NCBI GenBank assembly: GCA_002685935.1
Contig: NYZD01000064.1
Coordinates: 1 to 53,262 of the forward strand
Length of the DNA: 53,262 nucleotides
Direction: 5' to 3'
DNA from: Planctomycetaceae bacterium
Lineage (GTDB): Bacteria; Planctomycetota; Phycisphaerae; Phycisphaerales; Zrk34
The position numbers and the translations under genes are program-made. Of this stretch, positions 26,791 through 36,789 are shown one piece after another. The notes below the pieces were generated by a model, which was not told where the DNA came from, did no database searches, and saw nothing but the letters and a program-made list of their open reading frames with translations. Within the stretch, counting starts at the first letter, position 1. Each line of letters begins with the position of its first letter.

Positions 26791-27933
26791 TTGCTCGGTG
26801 CTCTCAAGAAACATGACCATACGCCGATCGGCCTGGACCTCGGTGCGTCCGGCGCGAAGATGTTGCAGTTGGTCCGTGTTGATGGCGGGTGGTCCATCAA
26901 TGCCTGTGGACGCTATGACCTGCCTCGATCCGTGCCCGCCGACGGACCACAACGGCAGGAAGCATTAACCGAAGGCATCCGCGCATTGCTGGCCTCTTCG
27001 CCCTTCCATGGACGTGACGTCGTCAGTTGCCTGCCTGTCTCCGTCGTGCAATACAAGAACACGCGCATGCCTCAGATGCCCGCTGACGAGCTGGCCCAGG
27101 CCGTGCAGTGGGAAGCGCAGGACCGCCTGCAACTCGGAGATCAGGGCGCAAAGATCCAGCATCTTGACGCCGGCGATGTACGGCAGGGCGACCAGACCCG
27201 CCGTGAAGTGATCCTGATGGGCGTGACCGATGCGGCGCTACGCGACCACATCCACGTCATCAATAGTACCGGCCTGAATCCCGTGTCCGTGGACGTCACC
27301 CCCACTGCGATCGCGCGTTGCTTCGCTCGCAACATTCGCCGGCAGGCCGACATGGAAGCCGGCCATTTGTTCATCGACGTGGGTCGCTCGTGCAGCAAGG
27401 TCATCATTCTGCGGGGTCACACCATAAGCTTCTTCAAACTGATTGACATCGGTGGCGATCACCTCGATGCCGCCGTCGCCGAGAACGTGAATCTGTCGCA
27501 CGACGAAGTCGCTTCGATTCGCCGCCGACTGGCCGACGGTCGGACGGCAGAAGATGACGACGGCAAGCTGTTCGGATCCTCCCGGCGCGACAGCGTCAAG
27601 CAAGCCGTCGGCGAAGCCGTTCGCGCCGTGGTGTCGACACTGGCACGTGAGATTGGGCTTTGTCTGCGCTACTACTCGGTCACCTTCCGCGGGGCGCGGC
27701 CGACGGTCGCGCAACTGGTCGGCGGCGAAGCGCATGATGCCCACCTCGTCGGAAGTCTCACCGATCAGCTTGACCTGGACGTGCAGGTCGCCGATCCGCT
27801 GCCCGGCATCGATCGGTCCCATCCTGCGATCGCGATCGAGCGTCGCGACCTGATGCCCGAATGGGCGGTTGCCGGCGGACTGGTCATGCGCCGCCTGCGA
27901 CACGGCGTTTGGCCCATGCGAGGTGCCGCATGA
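26791..27933 (+). CDS. pilM: PilM-like actin-fold assembly ATPase
   Basis: PilM is a cytoplasmic actin-like ATP-binding protein that docks to the N-terminus of PilN. The 380-residue product shows GLDLGASGAKMLQLVRVDG (phosphate-1 loop), CLPVSVVQYKNTRMPQMPAD and LAQAVQWEAQDRLQL (SHS2-type region), LFIDVGRSCSKVIILRG (phosphate-2) and IGLCLRYYSVTFRG. The family is usually about 350 residues. The start is a TTG at 26791, supported by GGAGG 7 bases upstream. Its stop overlaps the pilN start as ATGA. Confidence 0.88.
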   Translation: MLGALKKHDHTPIGLDLGASGAKMLQLVRVDGGWSINACGRYDLPRSVPADGPQRQEALTEGIRALLASSPFHGRDVVSCLPVSVVQYKNTRMPQMPADELAQAVQWEAQDRLQLGDQGAKIQHLDAGDVRQGDQTRREVILMGVTDAALRDHIHVINSTGLNPVSVDVTPTAIARCFARNIRRQADMEAGHLFIDVGRSCSKVIILRGHTISFFKLIDIGGDHLDAAVAENVNLSHDEVASIRRRLADGRTAEDDDGKLFGSSRRDSVKQAVGEAVRAVVSTLAREIGLCLRYYSVTFRGARPTVAQLVGGEAHDAHLVGSLTDQLDLDVQVADPLPGIDRSHPAIAIERRDLMPEWAVAGGLVMRRLRHGVWPMRGAA

Positions 27934-28625
27934 GTGAAGTCAACCCCTTCGTCAATGTGTACAGCGACGTCGAGTTCCTCCCCGACTGGCACGTCGCGGC
28001 GCAGCGCCGTCGTCGCTTCCGCAAGATCCAGTATGTCGCCGCCGGCGTAATCATCGCGGGCATGGTCTATGGCTGGGGATCCGTGCGTCATCACATCCAG
28101 GGCCTCGAGACCTATCGTGAAGCGCTCAATCACCAGGTCGCCACCGCTGAATCCAGCGTCGCCAAAGTGGCGGAACTCCAGGCGACTCGTGATGACCTCT
28201 CACAGCAGGTTGATTTGCATCGCGCACTGCAACAGTCGATCCATTACAGCCAGGTATCAGGCACGTTAGCCCATTTCACACCCGAGCAGATCGCGCTGAC
28301 GCGGCTCGAAGTCTCTACCCGACACGTGCCGCGGCCAATCGATCGCACGCAAGTCGCGCAGGCGACGGAGGGGCCGCAGGCCAAGCCGAAGGTTGATTCG
28401 TTCGTTGAAGTGACATTGGAAGGCATCGCGCCGTCCGATGTCTTCATCGCCAACTATGTTGGCGCCCTGGCGACCAGCGGTCTGTTTGATGAAGTGACGA
28501 TGGTCCACTCGATCCAGCATGATGATGGCAAGGCCACCGAACGCCAGTTCGAGATAACCATGTCCGTGCCGCTGAATCGTCAGTATCGGCCGCGTTTGAC
28601 CGAGGAGGTGGTTGATGCGCGATAA
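27930..28625 (+). CDS. pilN: PilN/GspL-like inner-membrane assembly protein
   Basis: The 231-residue product has an N-terminal PilN-like motif (NPFVNVYSDVEFLPDW), then a basic stretch (RRRRFRK) and one membrane helix (YVAAGVIIAGMVYGW). A coiled coil follows (LETYREALNHQVATAESSVA and KVAELQATRDDLSQQ), then a ferredoxin-like periplasmic domain (SFVEVTLEGIAPSDVFIANY). That is the PilN arrangement, with the N-terminal peptide binding PilM. It overlaps pilM by 4 bases and pilO by 11. Confidence 0.8.
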   Translation: MSEVNPFVNVYSDVEFLPDWHVAAQRRRRFRKIQYVAAGVIIAGMVYGWGSVRHHIQGLETYREALNHQVATAESSVAKVAELQATRDDLSQQVDLHRALQQSIHYSQVSGTLAHFTPEQIALTRLEVSTRHVPRPIDRTQVAQATEGPQAKPKVDSFVEVTLEGIAPSDVFIANYVGALATSGLFDEVTMVHSIQHDDGKATERQFEITMSVPLNRQYRPRLTEEVVDAR

Positions 28626-29154
28626 GCTCTGGCAAGCTCGCGTGTGGATTATCGCCGTCGCCCTGATCGTGGCGTTGGCCGCGGCCATGGCGCCTCAGTG
28701 GGTTCAGCTCAGGCATATCCAACGGGAGATCTCCGGACTGGAACGCCGGCTGGACGATAGCCGTGCCGTGACCGAAGGACTGTCCGGTCTCGCGCGTCAG
28801 GTCAGCGCCCTGCACCAGCAGGTCGACGGCATTGACAAAATCATTCCTGACCAGACGGCCCAGGGCGACCTGATCCGCGAACTCGGCCTGCACATCGAAA
28901 GCGAGCAACTCCGCGATCAGGAATTGCAGACGCGCGACGTCGTGCTCGATGAGCGGTACGCGCGGCTGCCCGTCGAACTCAATTTCAGAGGGGACTCGCC
29001 CGCGGCATTCAGATTTGTCCGGCGCATTGAGCAGATGCCACATCTCGTCCATGTCAATCTGCTGCGGATCAAGCCGGCGCCCGGGACCGACGGACTGGTG
29101 GACGTGATGATGGACGTCGAGGCGTTCTTCACCGCGCCGGGAGACCCATCGTGA
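28615..29154 (+). CDS. pilO: PilO/GspM-like inner-membrane assembly protein
   Basis: The 179-residue product has an N-terminal membrane helix (VWIIAVALIVALAAAM), then a coiled coil (LRHIQREISGLERRLDDSRA) and a small ferredoxin-like domain (LPVELNFRGDSPAAFRFVRR, and LVHVNLLRIKP), as in PilO. It should form a dimer with the PilN-like protein. ATG 28615 has GAGGAG upstream; a TTG directly before it is an alternative. It overlaps the next gene by 4 bases. Confidence 0.78.
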   Translation: MRDKLWQARVWIIAVALIVALAAAMAPQWVQLRHIQREISGLERRLDDSRAVTEGLSGLARQVSALHQQVDGIDKIIPDQTAQGDLIRELGLHIESEQLRDQELQTRDVVLDERYARLPVELNFRGDSPAAFRFVRRIEQMPHLVHVNLLRIKPAPGTDGLVDVMMDVEAFFTAPGDPS

Positions 29155-29714
29155 GCTTGGACGCATCAGATATCTGGAAACTGATCACCGCCGATAAGCG
29201 GAAGTTCGGTCTGGTATGCACGTTGATGTGCGTCGCCCTGCTGTTATGGGGCAGACTCCTCATGAAGGACGTGCCCCTCACGGCCACCGCGGACGATCCC
29301 ACCGCGCCGTCCATCGCCGGCGCCGTGCCGACACCGCCGGCCGACTCAGCCCTCGAGGGCTGGCCCGTTGTCCATGTGGATCTGGTCGACGAGGTGTCCC
29401 GCGATCTGTTCCGACCCGACCCGCGCTACTTCCAGACCGAGCCTGAGGAAGACGCATTATCGGATGATTCAGGAAAGTCGGGGCCCGAATCAGACGATGA
29501 GCAGGATATCGCACGTGCTCGTCAGGCCGTCGTTCGTGAGGCGGCCCAGAGCCTGAGTTTGCAGAGCACGATTCACGGCAATGTGTCCCAGGCCTTGATC
29601 AACGGACAGTTGGTCAGCCCGGGCCAATCGATCAGCGGCTTTACCGTCGTTCGTGTTGACGAACGACGGGTGACGGTAATCAAAGACGGTGTGGAGATTG
29701 TGCTTGAGATGTAA
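29151..29714 (+). CDS. PilP/GspC-like periplasmic linker protein
   Basis: The 187-residue product has one membrane helix near the N-terminus (FGLVCTLMCVALLLWGRLLM), an acidic, disordered linker, and a C-terminal HR-like domain (SLQSTIHGNVSQALINGQLV, ISGFTVVRVDERRVTVIKDG). This is the beta-fold by which GspC and PilP link the inner-membrane platform to the secretin. The GTG start at 29151 overlaps the pilO stop. Position directly before the secretin gene fits a PilP role, but the single helix and lack of a lipobox are more like GspC. Confidence 0.75.
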   Translation: MSLDASDIWKLITADKRKFGLVCTLMCVALLLWGRLLMKDVPLTATADDPTAPSIAGAVPTPPADSALEGWPVVHVDLVDEVSRDLFRPDPRYFQTEPEEDALSDDSGKSGPESDDEQDIARARQAVVREAAQSLSLQSTIHGNVSQALINGQLVSPGQSISGFTVVRVDERRVTVIKDGVEIVLEM

Positions 29715-29763
29715 GTGACCCCTTCAGCGTCCAAGGCAACGCTGACTTCAAGGAGTGGTATCG

Positions 29764-31956
29764 ATGAATCTGACGAAACACTGGGTTTGGCTGGCCCCTT
29801 TTTTTTGCCTGATTGGGTGGGTCTGTAGTGATCCGGCAATCGGCGAAGACCTGTTCGAATCCGATGGCGCCGGCGGTCCGGTCGAACCCGTCGTCCAGGT
29901 CAGCTCCTACGACACCGTGTCGCTCAACATTCAGGACACCGACCTCGCGAAGGTGCTGAACATCCTCAGCTATCAGGGACGGCGTAACATCGTGCCCAGC
30001 CCCTCGGCTCAGGGCACCGTCACCGCCAACCTCTATGACGTGACGTTCCACGAGGCCCTTGACGCTATCCTGCAGCAGAACGGCTGCGGCTACGTTGAGC
30101 AGGGAAACTTCATCTATGTCTATACCGCTGATGAACTCGCCGCCATCCAGGATGCCCAACGCGTCCTTGCCTATGAGATGTTCCGCCTCAACTATGTCAC
30201 CGCAAAGGATGCTTCTGCCTTTATTCAGCCCCTACTCAGCGAAAACGGCGCCGTCGTGATCAGCGGCGAAGTCGCCGCCGGCTTTCAGCCCACCATCACC
30301 GACGGCGGGGCCAACAGTTCCTCGCACCTGGAGACGCTGCTTGTCCGTGACTACCCCGAGAACATCAAAGAGATCGGCAAGCTCATCCAAGCCTACGATA
30401 CGCGACCCAAGCAGGTCCTGATCGAGGCTACCATCCTCAAGGCCGAACTGACTGACGATCTCGCGTTCGGCGTCGATATCTCCATCCTTGCCGATGTGTC
30501 GTTCGATGCATTCACCGGCGGCGCGATGAGCACCGTCGGCAGTCTGCTCAGTGGCGCCGTTGACGATAACCCCGCGATCGCCGTGACCAATTCCTCCGGC
30601 AACTTCTCGACACAAGGTGAAGGCCTGAAGGTCGGCATCATGTCCGAGAACATCGGCGTGTTCGTCCGGGCGCTCGACAAGATCACCGACACCACGATCA
30701 TGGCCCATCCCAAAATCCTCTCGCTGAACCGTCAGCGGGGCCACATTCTCGTCGGCGAGAAGGTCGGCTACCTGTCGACCTCCGCCACGGCCACGTCCAC
30801 CACCCAGACCGTGGAGTTCCTGGAAACGGGCACCCAATTGAGTGTGCGGCCGTTCATCAGTTCCGACGGCATGATCCGACTCGAGCTTCAGCCGTCCATT
30901 TCCAGCGCCAAGTTCCGTGATTCCGGCGGCTTTAGCATACCCGACGAAACCACGCAGGAACTTACGACCAACGTCATGGTCCGCAGCGGCCAGACCATCG
31001 TGCTCGGCGGTCTGTTCAAGGAAGAAACCACGATCAAGCGCGGCCAGGTGCCCGGCGTGGGTGACGTCCCCCTCCTCGGCAACCTGTTCAAGGATCGCGA
31101 CGACAGCTTCAAGCGTAACGAATACATCTTCCTGATCACCGCGCACATCGTGCACGACCAGTCGCTTGCCGAGGCCGGCAGGTCCACCATGGATTCAATT
31201 GAAATGACGGGCATCGCCATGCGCGAGGGCCTGCTGCCGTGGAGCCGCGACAAGCTCACCGCCGCTCACATGCGTGATGCGCTGATCGCGGTTGAGAAGG
31301 GCGATCCCGCCGAGGCCCTGTGGGAAGTGGACATGGCCCTGTCGCTTGACACGCGCCATCTCGAGGCGCTGCGCCTCAAAGAGAAGCTGACCGGCCAACG
31401 CATGTACAAGCCCAACATGAGCCTGCTGGATGACGCGGTCAATCAAATGGTCCTCAGGCAGACCGGACAGGGATCCCTGCGCTCCGTGCCCATCATTCCC
31501 AACCCCGACCCCAGTGGGCCGAACAGTGATTTCCCCCCGCCTTCTCATTGGCAAAACTCCTGGCCGCAGTTGCACAATCAGAATCAGGACCCGACCGGAA
31601 TGATCACGCCATCGAGCGCGCCCGCAATCGACCCGGGCCACGTCGCTGTGCCCGCGCCGGCCAATACCGCTGGTGTCGTGCCCAACTCAGCAGTCGAACC
31701 GGCCCCGGCGGAGTCAACAAGCACCTCGGACGCTGCTCCGGCCTCGCCCGAATCTGCGGACAGCGCGTTTGAGAATGAAGTCAGTCGAATCATGCAGGAA
31801 CTTACCAGTGGCTCGGCGACCGCGCCGTCGAACGAAACACTGATTGATCAGGCCGCCAGTGAATACCTCAACCAGCTTATTGACTTTGAAGCTCTCACCG
31901 AGCCCACGGCAGACGTAACCGCTGTCGATGGGGACAACGAAGCGGTGAGCGAGTGA
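29764..31956 (+). CDS. pilQ: PilQ/GspD-family outer-membrane secretin
   Basis: The secretin forms the outer-membrane gate. The 730-residue product has a signal peptide (WVWLAPFFCLIGWV), an N0/STN-like domain (VSLNIQDTDLAKVLNILSYQ, GCGYVEQGNFIYVY), an N1-type domain (FRLNYVTAKDASAFIQPLL) and the secretin core (QVLIEATILKAELTDD, GHILVGEKVGYLST, IVLGGLFKEET, GQVPGVGDVPLLGNLFK). The last 200 residues, Pro/Ser/Ala-rich after about 560, extend beyond the usual secretin end and include a TPR-like segment (AVEKGDPAEALWEVDMALSL). ATG 29764 follows AAGGAG by 8 bases. Confidence 0.9.
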   Translation: MNLTKHWVWLAPFFCLIGWVCSDPAIGEDLFESDGAGGPVEPVVQVSSYDTVSLNIQDTDLAKVLNILSYQGRRNIVPSPSAQGTVTANLYDVTFHEALDAILQQNGCGYVEQGNFIYVYTADELAAIQDAQRVLAYEMFRLNYVTAKDASAFIQPLLSENGAVVISGEVAAGFQPTITDGGANSSSHLETLLVRDYPENIKEIGKLIQAYDTRPKQVLIEATILKAELTDDLAFGVDISILADVSFDAFTGGAMSTVGSLLSGAVDDNPAIAVTNSSGNFSTQGEGLKVGIMSENIGVFVRALDKITDTTIMAHPKILSLNRQRGHILVGEKVGYLSTSATATSTTQTVEFLETGTQLSVRPFISSDGMIRLELQPSISSAKFRDSGGFSIPDETTQELTTNVMVRSGQTIVLGGLFKEETTIKRGQVPGVGDVPLLGNLFKDRDDSFKRNEYIFLITAHIVHDQSLAEAGRSTMDSIEMTGIAMREGLLPWSRDKLTAAHMRDALIAVEKGDPAEALWEVDMALSLDTRHLEALRLKEKLTGQRMYKPNMSLLDDAVNQMVLRQTGQGSLRSVPIIPNPDPSGPNSDFPPPSHWQNSWPQLHNQNQDPTGMITPSSAPAIDPGHVAVPAPANTAGVVPNSAVEPAPAESTSTSDAAPASPESADSAFENEVSRIMQELTSGSATAPSNETLIDQAASEYLNQLIDFEALTEPTADVTAVDGDNEAVSE

Positions 31957-31977
31957 ACCACGCAGGGAGCACGGGAC

Positions 31978-33186
31978 ATGACGCGACATCGGAACTTCTT
32001 ACTCAGTATCGCCGCGGCACTGCTGTCCACCGTATTGGCGTCCGGCTGTGCGACCGAAACGCGCGACGACGCCAAGAAGGCGGCCGTTGAACGATGGATG
32101 CAGACGCGCGCCAACCTGATGTACGGCGTGGCACGCCAGGCCTTTGAGGTCGGCGAACTGGACAAGTCCGAACGCACGTGTCGCGGTGTCCTCGCCGAAG
32201 AGCCCCTGAACCTGCCGTTCCTCAAGCTCTGGGCCCGCATTCAGATTGAACGCGGTCAGCTTGAGCCGGCCATGGCCACGCTCAATCACGCCGCCGCCGT
32301 CAATGAAGAGGATTCCGAAACCCATTACCTGCTCGGTTTGGTCAATCAGCGATGGCAACGTTACGACGAGGCCCTGCTGTCCTACCGTAAGTCCTACGTG
32401 TTTGAGCCGGAAAACGTCCGCGGACTGCTCGCCGTCACCGAAATGCTCGTCAAGCTCGACCGGGTCGACGAAGCCATCGAAGGCCTTGAAGCCAAGCTGG
32501 TCTACTTCGAATACAACGCCGCCGTCCGTGTTGCTCTGGGGCGCATCCACGCCCTGCGCGGTGAAAACACCCAGGCCATCCATTACTACCGTGAAGCGTC
32601 TCTGCTGTCCCCCGATGATCTGCAGATCACCGAGCATCTCTCGCGTGCCCTGCTGAGCGACGGCCAACACGCCAATGCCATCGATTATCTGACCCAACTG
32701 CTCGCCGATGAGTCATACGCCCAGCGGCGGGATATTCGCGCCGATCTGGCCGAGGCATACATGGCCACGAACAACGTCGCCAAGGCCCGGTTGATCTATC
32801 TGGATCTCACGCGCGAAGCCCCGCAGATCGTCGACAACTGGATCAAGCTCGGGCAGGCCGCATGGATCCTCGGTGATGACCGACGTGTCGCCGAAGCCGC
32901 CGAACGCACCATCGCCCTCGATCCCGACCGCTACGAAGGTTACCTGCTTCGAGGCATGTCGACCCAGAAGGCCGGCGATGTCGGCGAGGCCCTGGCGTTC
33001 TTCAAACGCGCCAGTGAACTCGAGCCGAACAATCCACTGCCGTTGGTCCTGCAGGGGATGGGGTTTGAGCAGGCCGGCCAGCCGGCCGCCGCGGCGGAGG
33101 CCTACAACCAAGCATTGCGCGTTGCACCCGATGATGTGCGCGCCCGGCACCTACTTGCCCGCCTGGAGTCTGATGGAGATCGATGA
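31978..33186 (+). CDS. TPR-repeat lipoprotein of the secretion cluster
   Basis: The 402-residue product starts with a lipoprotein signal ending VLASGC (Cys24). At least eight tetratricopeptide repeats follow, for example HYLLGLVNQRWQRYDEALLS, IHALRGENTQAIHYYREASL and GEALAFFKRASELEPNNPLP. Lipidated TPR proteins (pilotins, PilF-like) help secretins assemble in the outer membrane, and its position 21 bases after the secretin suggests this role. That function is inferred. Its stop overlaps the start of the histidine kinase as ATGA. Confidence 0.82.
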   Translation: MTRHRNFLLSIAAALLSTVLASGCATETRDDAKKAAVERWMQTRANLMYGVARQAFEVGELDKSERTCRGVLAEEPLNLPFLKLWARIQIERGQLEPAMATLNHAAAVNEEDSETHYLLGLVNQRWQRYDEALLSYRKSYVFEPENVRGLLAVTEMLVKLDRVDEAIEGLEAKLVYFEYNAAVRVALGRIHALRGENTQAIHYYREASLLSPDDLQITEHLSRALLSDGQHANAIDYLTQLLADESYAQRRDIRADLAEAYMATNNVAKARLIYLDLTREAPQIVDNWIKLGQAAWILGDDRRVAEAAERTIALDPDRYEGYLLRGMSTQKAGDVGEALAFFKRASELEPNNPLPLVLQGMGFEQAGQPAAAAEAYNQALRVAPDDVRARHLLARLESDGDR

Positions 33187-34721
33187 GTCAGGAGGCGATT
33201 GGATCGACTGAACGTGTCGATGCCGAGACCCAGTACCCACTGGGTCTGCGGCCGATTGCCACATGGTCTGGCGGCGCTCAAGGAAGTCTCGTCGTTGGAT
33301 TGCTGACCTGCCTGGCGTTCGGGCTCGTCCTGCTCGCCGCCCGTTTTCTCTTCCCCGCCGAGATCACGCTCTCTATCACCTTGCTGGCCCTGTTGGCATC
33401 GCTGTGCGGATTGATCGTCGCGATGCTCTGGTGGCTCGTATTGGGCCGGGAACTCGATCAACAGCCCCGCCGTCTGGCGCAGCAGATCCAGTCTGATCGA
33501 TCAGCAATTGGTCCCTTGGCATTCATCAGCCGGTTTGACGCCTGGCTGACCCCAATCCGTCAGGCCGTCCAACGGACCGTCGGCCCGCTGGCGCGGCGCG
33601 TCGATCAGGTGCAGGCACAATGTCGTGAGCTGGAAATCCAGGTCCGCGTCGCCGATGCCGAACGCAAACATATTGAGGGCATCGTCCAATCAATCAGCGA
33701 CGCCGTGATCGTCACCGACGCATTCAATGAGGTGGCCTTGGCCAATCAGACCGCCGGCGAAGCCCTCCGGTTTGATCCCGCGCAGGCCAAACATCAACCG
33801 GTCGAGCAGATCTTCCATGACGCGGTGCTCGTGCGATTGATCAAGGACACGCGTGAGAGCGGCAACGTGACGAACCGTCGCCAGGCGGAGTTGCAGATCG
33901 GCGATGCCAATCGGATGCGGACCTTTCACGTCACCCTTAGTTGCGTACCGAACGCGCAAGGTGAAGTGGCCGGCGTCGTGACCATCCTCCACGATATCAC
34001 CCGTGAGCGCGAGATCGGCGAGATGAAAAGCGACTTCGTCTCCAGTGTCTCCCACGAGCTGCGCACGCCGCTCAGCTCCATCAAGGCCTACGTGGAAATG
34101 CTCGTCGACGGCGAGGCCAACGACGAACAGACGCGCGCCGAGTTCTACAACATCATCCAATCTGAAACCAATCGCCTCAGCCGTCTGATTGACAATATCC
34201 TCAACATCAGTCGCATCGAGTCAGGCATCGTCAAGGTGCAGCGCGAAACCATCGCCCTCAACCAAGTCGTGGAGGAAGTGATCGACGTGATCCAACCCCA
34301 GGCGCGAGCCAAGCGGATCATCATCAAACACCATCCCGACCCCGCCGCCCATCAGGTCTACGCCGATCGGGACATGATCTATCAGGCCTTGCTGAATCTG
34401 CTGATCAATGCCGTGAAATACACGCTCGATGATGGCGAGGTCGTCATCGACATGGCCGTCCACGAGCAGGATCGCACCGTCACCATCGCCGTATCGGACA
34501 CCGGCGTGGGCATTCCTGATGACGCCCTGCCGCATCTGTTCAAGAAGTTTTACCGTGTATCGGACCATAAGAATCTAGCCAAAGGAACCGGGCTGGGCCT
34601 CAACTTGGTCAAGCACATCGTCGAAACAGTTCACGGAGGCAGTGTGCGCGTGGACAGCCAACAGGGGACCGGAAGCACATTTCGTGTTTCGCTGCCCATC
34701 TTGGCCAGCGCGCCCGGATGA
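33183..34721 (+). CDS. Membrane sensor histidine kinase with PAS domain
   Basis: The 512-residue product has two membrane helices (about 37-58 and 63-85), a linker, and a PAS domain (about 165-275, with SISDAVIVTDAFNEVALANQ). A HisKA dimerisation domain follows with phospho-acceptor His291 in SSVSHELRTPLSSIKAY. The catalytic domain has an N box (ALLNLLINAVKYT), G1 (SDTGVGIPDDALPHLFKKF) and G2 (GTGLGLNLVKHIVE). It is a complete class I kinase. The start overlaps the TPR gene, and a receiver gene follows, so it is probably its partner. Confidence 0.93.
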   Translation: MSQEAIGSTERVDAETQYPLGLRPIATWSGGAQGSLVVGLLTCLAFGLVLLAARFLFPAEITLSITLLALLASLCGLIVAMLWWLVLGRELDQQPRRLAQQIQSDRSAIGPLAFISRFDAWLTPIRQAVQRTVGPLARRVDQVQAQCRELEIQVRVADAERKHIEGIVQSISDAVIVTDAFNEVALANQTAGEALRFDPAQAKHQPVEQIFHDAVLVRLIKDTRESGNVTNRRQAELQIGDANRMRTFHVTLSCVPNAQGEVAGVVTILHDITREREIGEMKSDFVSSVSHELRTPLSSIKAYVEMLVDGEANDEQTRAEFYNIIQSETNRLSRLIDNILNISRIESGIVKVQRETIALNQVVEEVIDVIQPQARAKRIIIKHHPDPAAHQVYADRDMIYQALLNLLINAVKYTLDDGEVVIDMAVHEQDRTVTIAVSDTGVGIPDDALPHLFKKFYRVSDHKNLAKGTGLGLNLVKHIVETVHGGSVRVDSQQGTGSTFRVSLPILASAPG

Positions 34722-34744
34722 TCCGGGCAAGGAGGAGACAGATC

Positions 34745-35146
34745 GTGACTGCTCAACCGCAGCGCCGTCCTATTCTCGTTGTCGATGACGAACTGCATAT
34801 CCTGCATGTCGTCAGTCTCAAACTGAGCAATGCTGGATATGACGTGCTCACCGCTCAAGACGGCGAGGAGGGATACGAGCTCGCCGTTCAATCCAACCCC
34901 GCGATCATCATCAGTGATTATCAAATGCCGTTCGTCAGCGGACTCGAACTGGCCATGAAGCTCCACAAGCTGCCCGAAACCGCGTCCACGCCGATCCTCA
35001 TGCTCACCGCGTGGGGCTTTGCCCTCAACGATGACGACATCGCACAGACCAACATCGTCAGCGTCCTGAGCAAACCGTTCAGCCCGCGCGAAGTGCTCGA
35101 GCAGGTTGAACAGCTCATGGCCCAACAGGAACCCGCCCACACGTGA
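34745..35146 (+). CDS. Single-domain response regulator (CheY-like)
   Basis: The 133-residue product is only a receiver domain: DD at 14-15 (VVDDELHIL), Asp58 phospho-acceptor in IISDYQMP, Thr in LMLTAW and the conserved Lys in LSKPFSP. There is no output domain, so it must act by binding a partner, perhaps the ATPase or the HD-GYP protein. The GTG start at 34745 follows AAGGAGGAG. It is 23 bases behind the kinase, and its stop overlaps the next start as GTGA. Confidence 0.92.
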   Translation: MTAQPQRRPILVVDDELHILHVVSLKLSNAGYDVLTAQDGEEGYELAVQSNPAIIISDYQMPFVSGLELAMKLHKLPETASTPILMLTAWGFALNDDDIAQTNIVSVLSKPFSPREVLEQVEQLMAQQEPAHT

Positions 35147-36789
35147 CCGTCACTCAGACGACATCCCGGACAGACGGGGCGGCCGGCCGCCTCGCTGAAC
35201 GCTGCGCGACGATGGGCGTGGCGGTGTTCTACGTCGACTTGGACGGCCACATCACTCAGATTGCCGGGCGCGGGCAGCCCGACCAGTGGCTCTCTGGTTC
35301 ACCGCTGCTACACGATGCGGTTATCCGTTCGGTGCCTCAATGGAACGAGCAGGACGATCCCGGCCCGCAGCAGGCGTGGCTGGGGTGCTGGGTTGTCCCG
35401 TTGCTCGTCGCCCAACGCCGGCGCCGATTGGGATATCAGGTCGCAGTGATCCTCACCAAGGACCTGCCCAACAGCGAGCAGTTCGTGCGGATGTGCGACG
35501 CCGCGCAACTCGATCGCACTGTCATCGAAACACGAATCCGGTCCCGCCTTTGGCCCGCGGCGCACGTGTCGCGTTTCGCCGAATCGCTGCGCTGGCTGTC
35601 ACAGGATGCCGACCAGTTGGACCAGCGCGATCGCGAAATCACCTCGCTGTCCAACCAGCTCAGCGGAACCTACGAAGAGCTGAGTCTGCTCTACAAGATC
35701 TCCACAAACATGACCGTCACGCAGGATCCCTCCACATTCCTGGGCGACGCATGCACGGAGATTCGGCAGGTGTTGGGCCTCAGCTGGCTGGCCCTGCAAC
35801 TCACCGATCAGGATGTGCGCCTCGGTGAACTGCGCGGGCGACTGATATCCAGTGAAGAATCCGGCGGCAAACCGCGGCACATCCCAACCGCCGGCGCCGC
35901 AATGCTCGACTTTGTCGCCCAACAGCCCGACCCGAACATTCTCGCCGGCACAGAACTGTCCGCGGTAGAGGGACTGCGCACCATCGGACGCCAGGTCATG
36001 GTCGTGCCGTTGACCAGCAGCCGAGGACCGATTGGGGTGATGTTCGGCGCCGACAAGGTAGACGGCACTGATCTGTCCAGTGTCGACGAGAAACTTGCGA
36101 CCAGTCTTTGCCAGAACATTCGCATCTTCCTCGAGAACGCAATGCTCTATGAGGACATGCAGGACATGTTCATGGGCACGTTGCGCGCCCTGGTCAGTTC
36201 CATCGATGCCAAGGACGCCTACACCCGCGGCCACTCCGAACGCGTGGCATGGATGGGGCGGCAGCTCGCGGAGGCCGGCGGACTCGATGCCAAGACCGTC
36301 GAACGCATCTACCTTTCCGGCCTCGTGCACGACGTCGGCAAGATTGGCGTCCCCGAAGTCGTGCTCTGCAAGCCCGGCAAACTCACTGTCGAAGAATACG
36401 AAATCATCAAGACCCACCCGGAGATCGGCGGACAGATCCTCGACGACATCCGTCAGATGGAAGACCTGATCCCCGGCGTGCTCCACCACCACGAACGATG
36501 GGACGGTCGCGGATATCCGTTCGGGCTCGAGGGCCGAGACATCTCGCTGTTCGGGCGCATTCTCTGCCTCGCCGACAGTTTCGATGCCATGAGCAGCACA
36601 CGCACGTATCGTGCCGCCATGCCCCTGTCCGACGTGTTGGACGAAGTACGTCGCTGTACCGGCACGCAGTTCGACCCTGATTGGGTCGATCCGTTCATGA
36701 CCCTTGATTTCGATCACTATCAGGCCATGGTCAAAGAGCACCAGCAGCGCGAATCGCCACTGGATCAGGCACTGGGTCACACACGATGA
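35143..36789 (+). CDS. GAF/HD-GYP cyclic-di-GMP phosphodiesterase
   Basis: The 548-residue product has an N-terminal sensor-like part (1-180), then a GAF domain (about 185-340, from LSLLYKISTNMTVTQDPSTF), and then an HD-GYP domain. The motifs are RGHSERVAWMGRQLA, HDVGKIGVPE at about 396, THPEIGGQILDDI, and HHERWDGRGYPFGLEG near 450, with the GYP signature intact. HD-GYP enzymes hydrolyse cyclic di-GMP or related dinucleotides, which control pilus and secretion machinery. The catalytic residues appear complete. The GTG start overlaps the receiver stop. Confidence 0.93.
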   Translation: MTVTQTTSRTDGAAGRLAERCATMGVAVFYVDLDGHITQIAGRGQPDQWLSGSPLLHDAVIRSVPQWNEQDDPGPQQAWLGCWVVPLLVAQRRRRLGYQVAVILTKDLPNSEQFVRMCDAAQLDRTVIETRIRSRLWPAAHVSRFAESLRWLSQDADQLDQRDREITSLSNQLSGTYEELSLLYKISTNMTVTQDPSTFLGDACTEIRQVLGLSWLALQLTDQDVRLGELRGRLISSEESGGKPRHIPTAGAAMLDFVAQQPDPNILAGTELSAVEGLRTIGRQVMVVPLTSSRGPIGVMFGADKVDGTDLSSVDEKLATSLCQNIRIFLENAMLYEDMQDMFMGTLRALVSSIDAKDAYTRGHSERVAWMGRQLAEAGGLDAKTVERIYLSGLVHDVGKIGVPEVVLCKPGKLTVEEYEIIKTHPEIGGQILDDIRQMEDLIPGVLHHHERWDGRGYPFGLEGRDISLFGRILCLADSFDAMSSTRTYRAAMPLSDVLDEVRRCTGTQFDPDWVDPFMTLDFDHYQAMVKEHQQRESPLDQALGHTR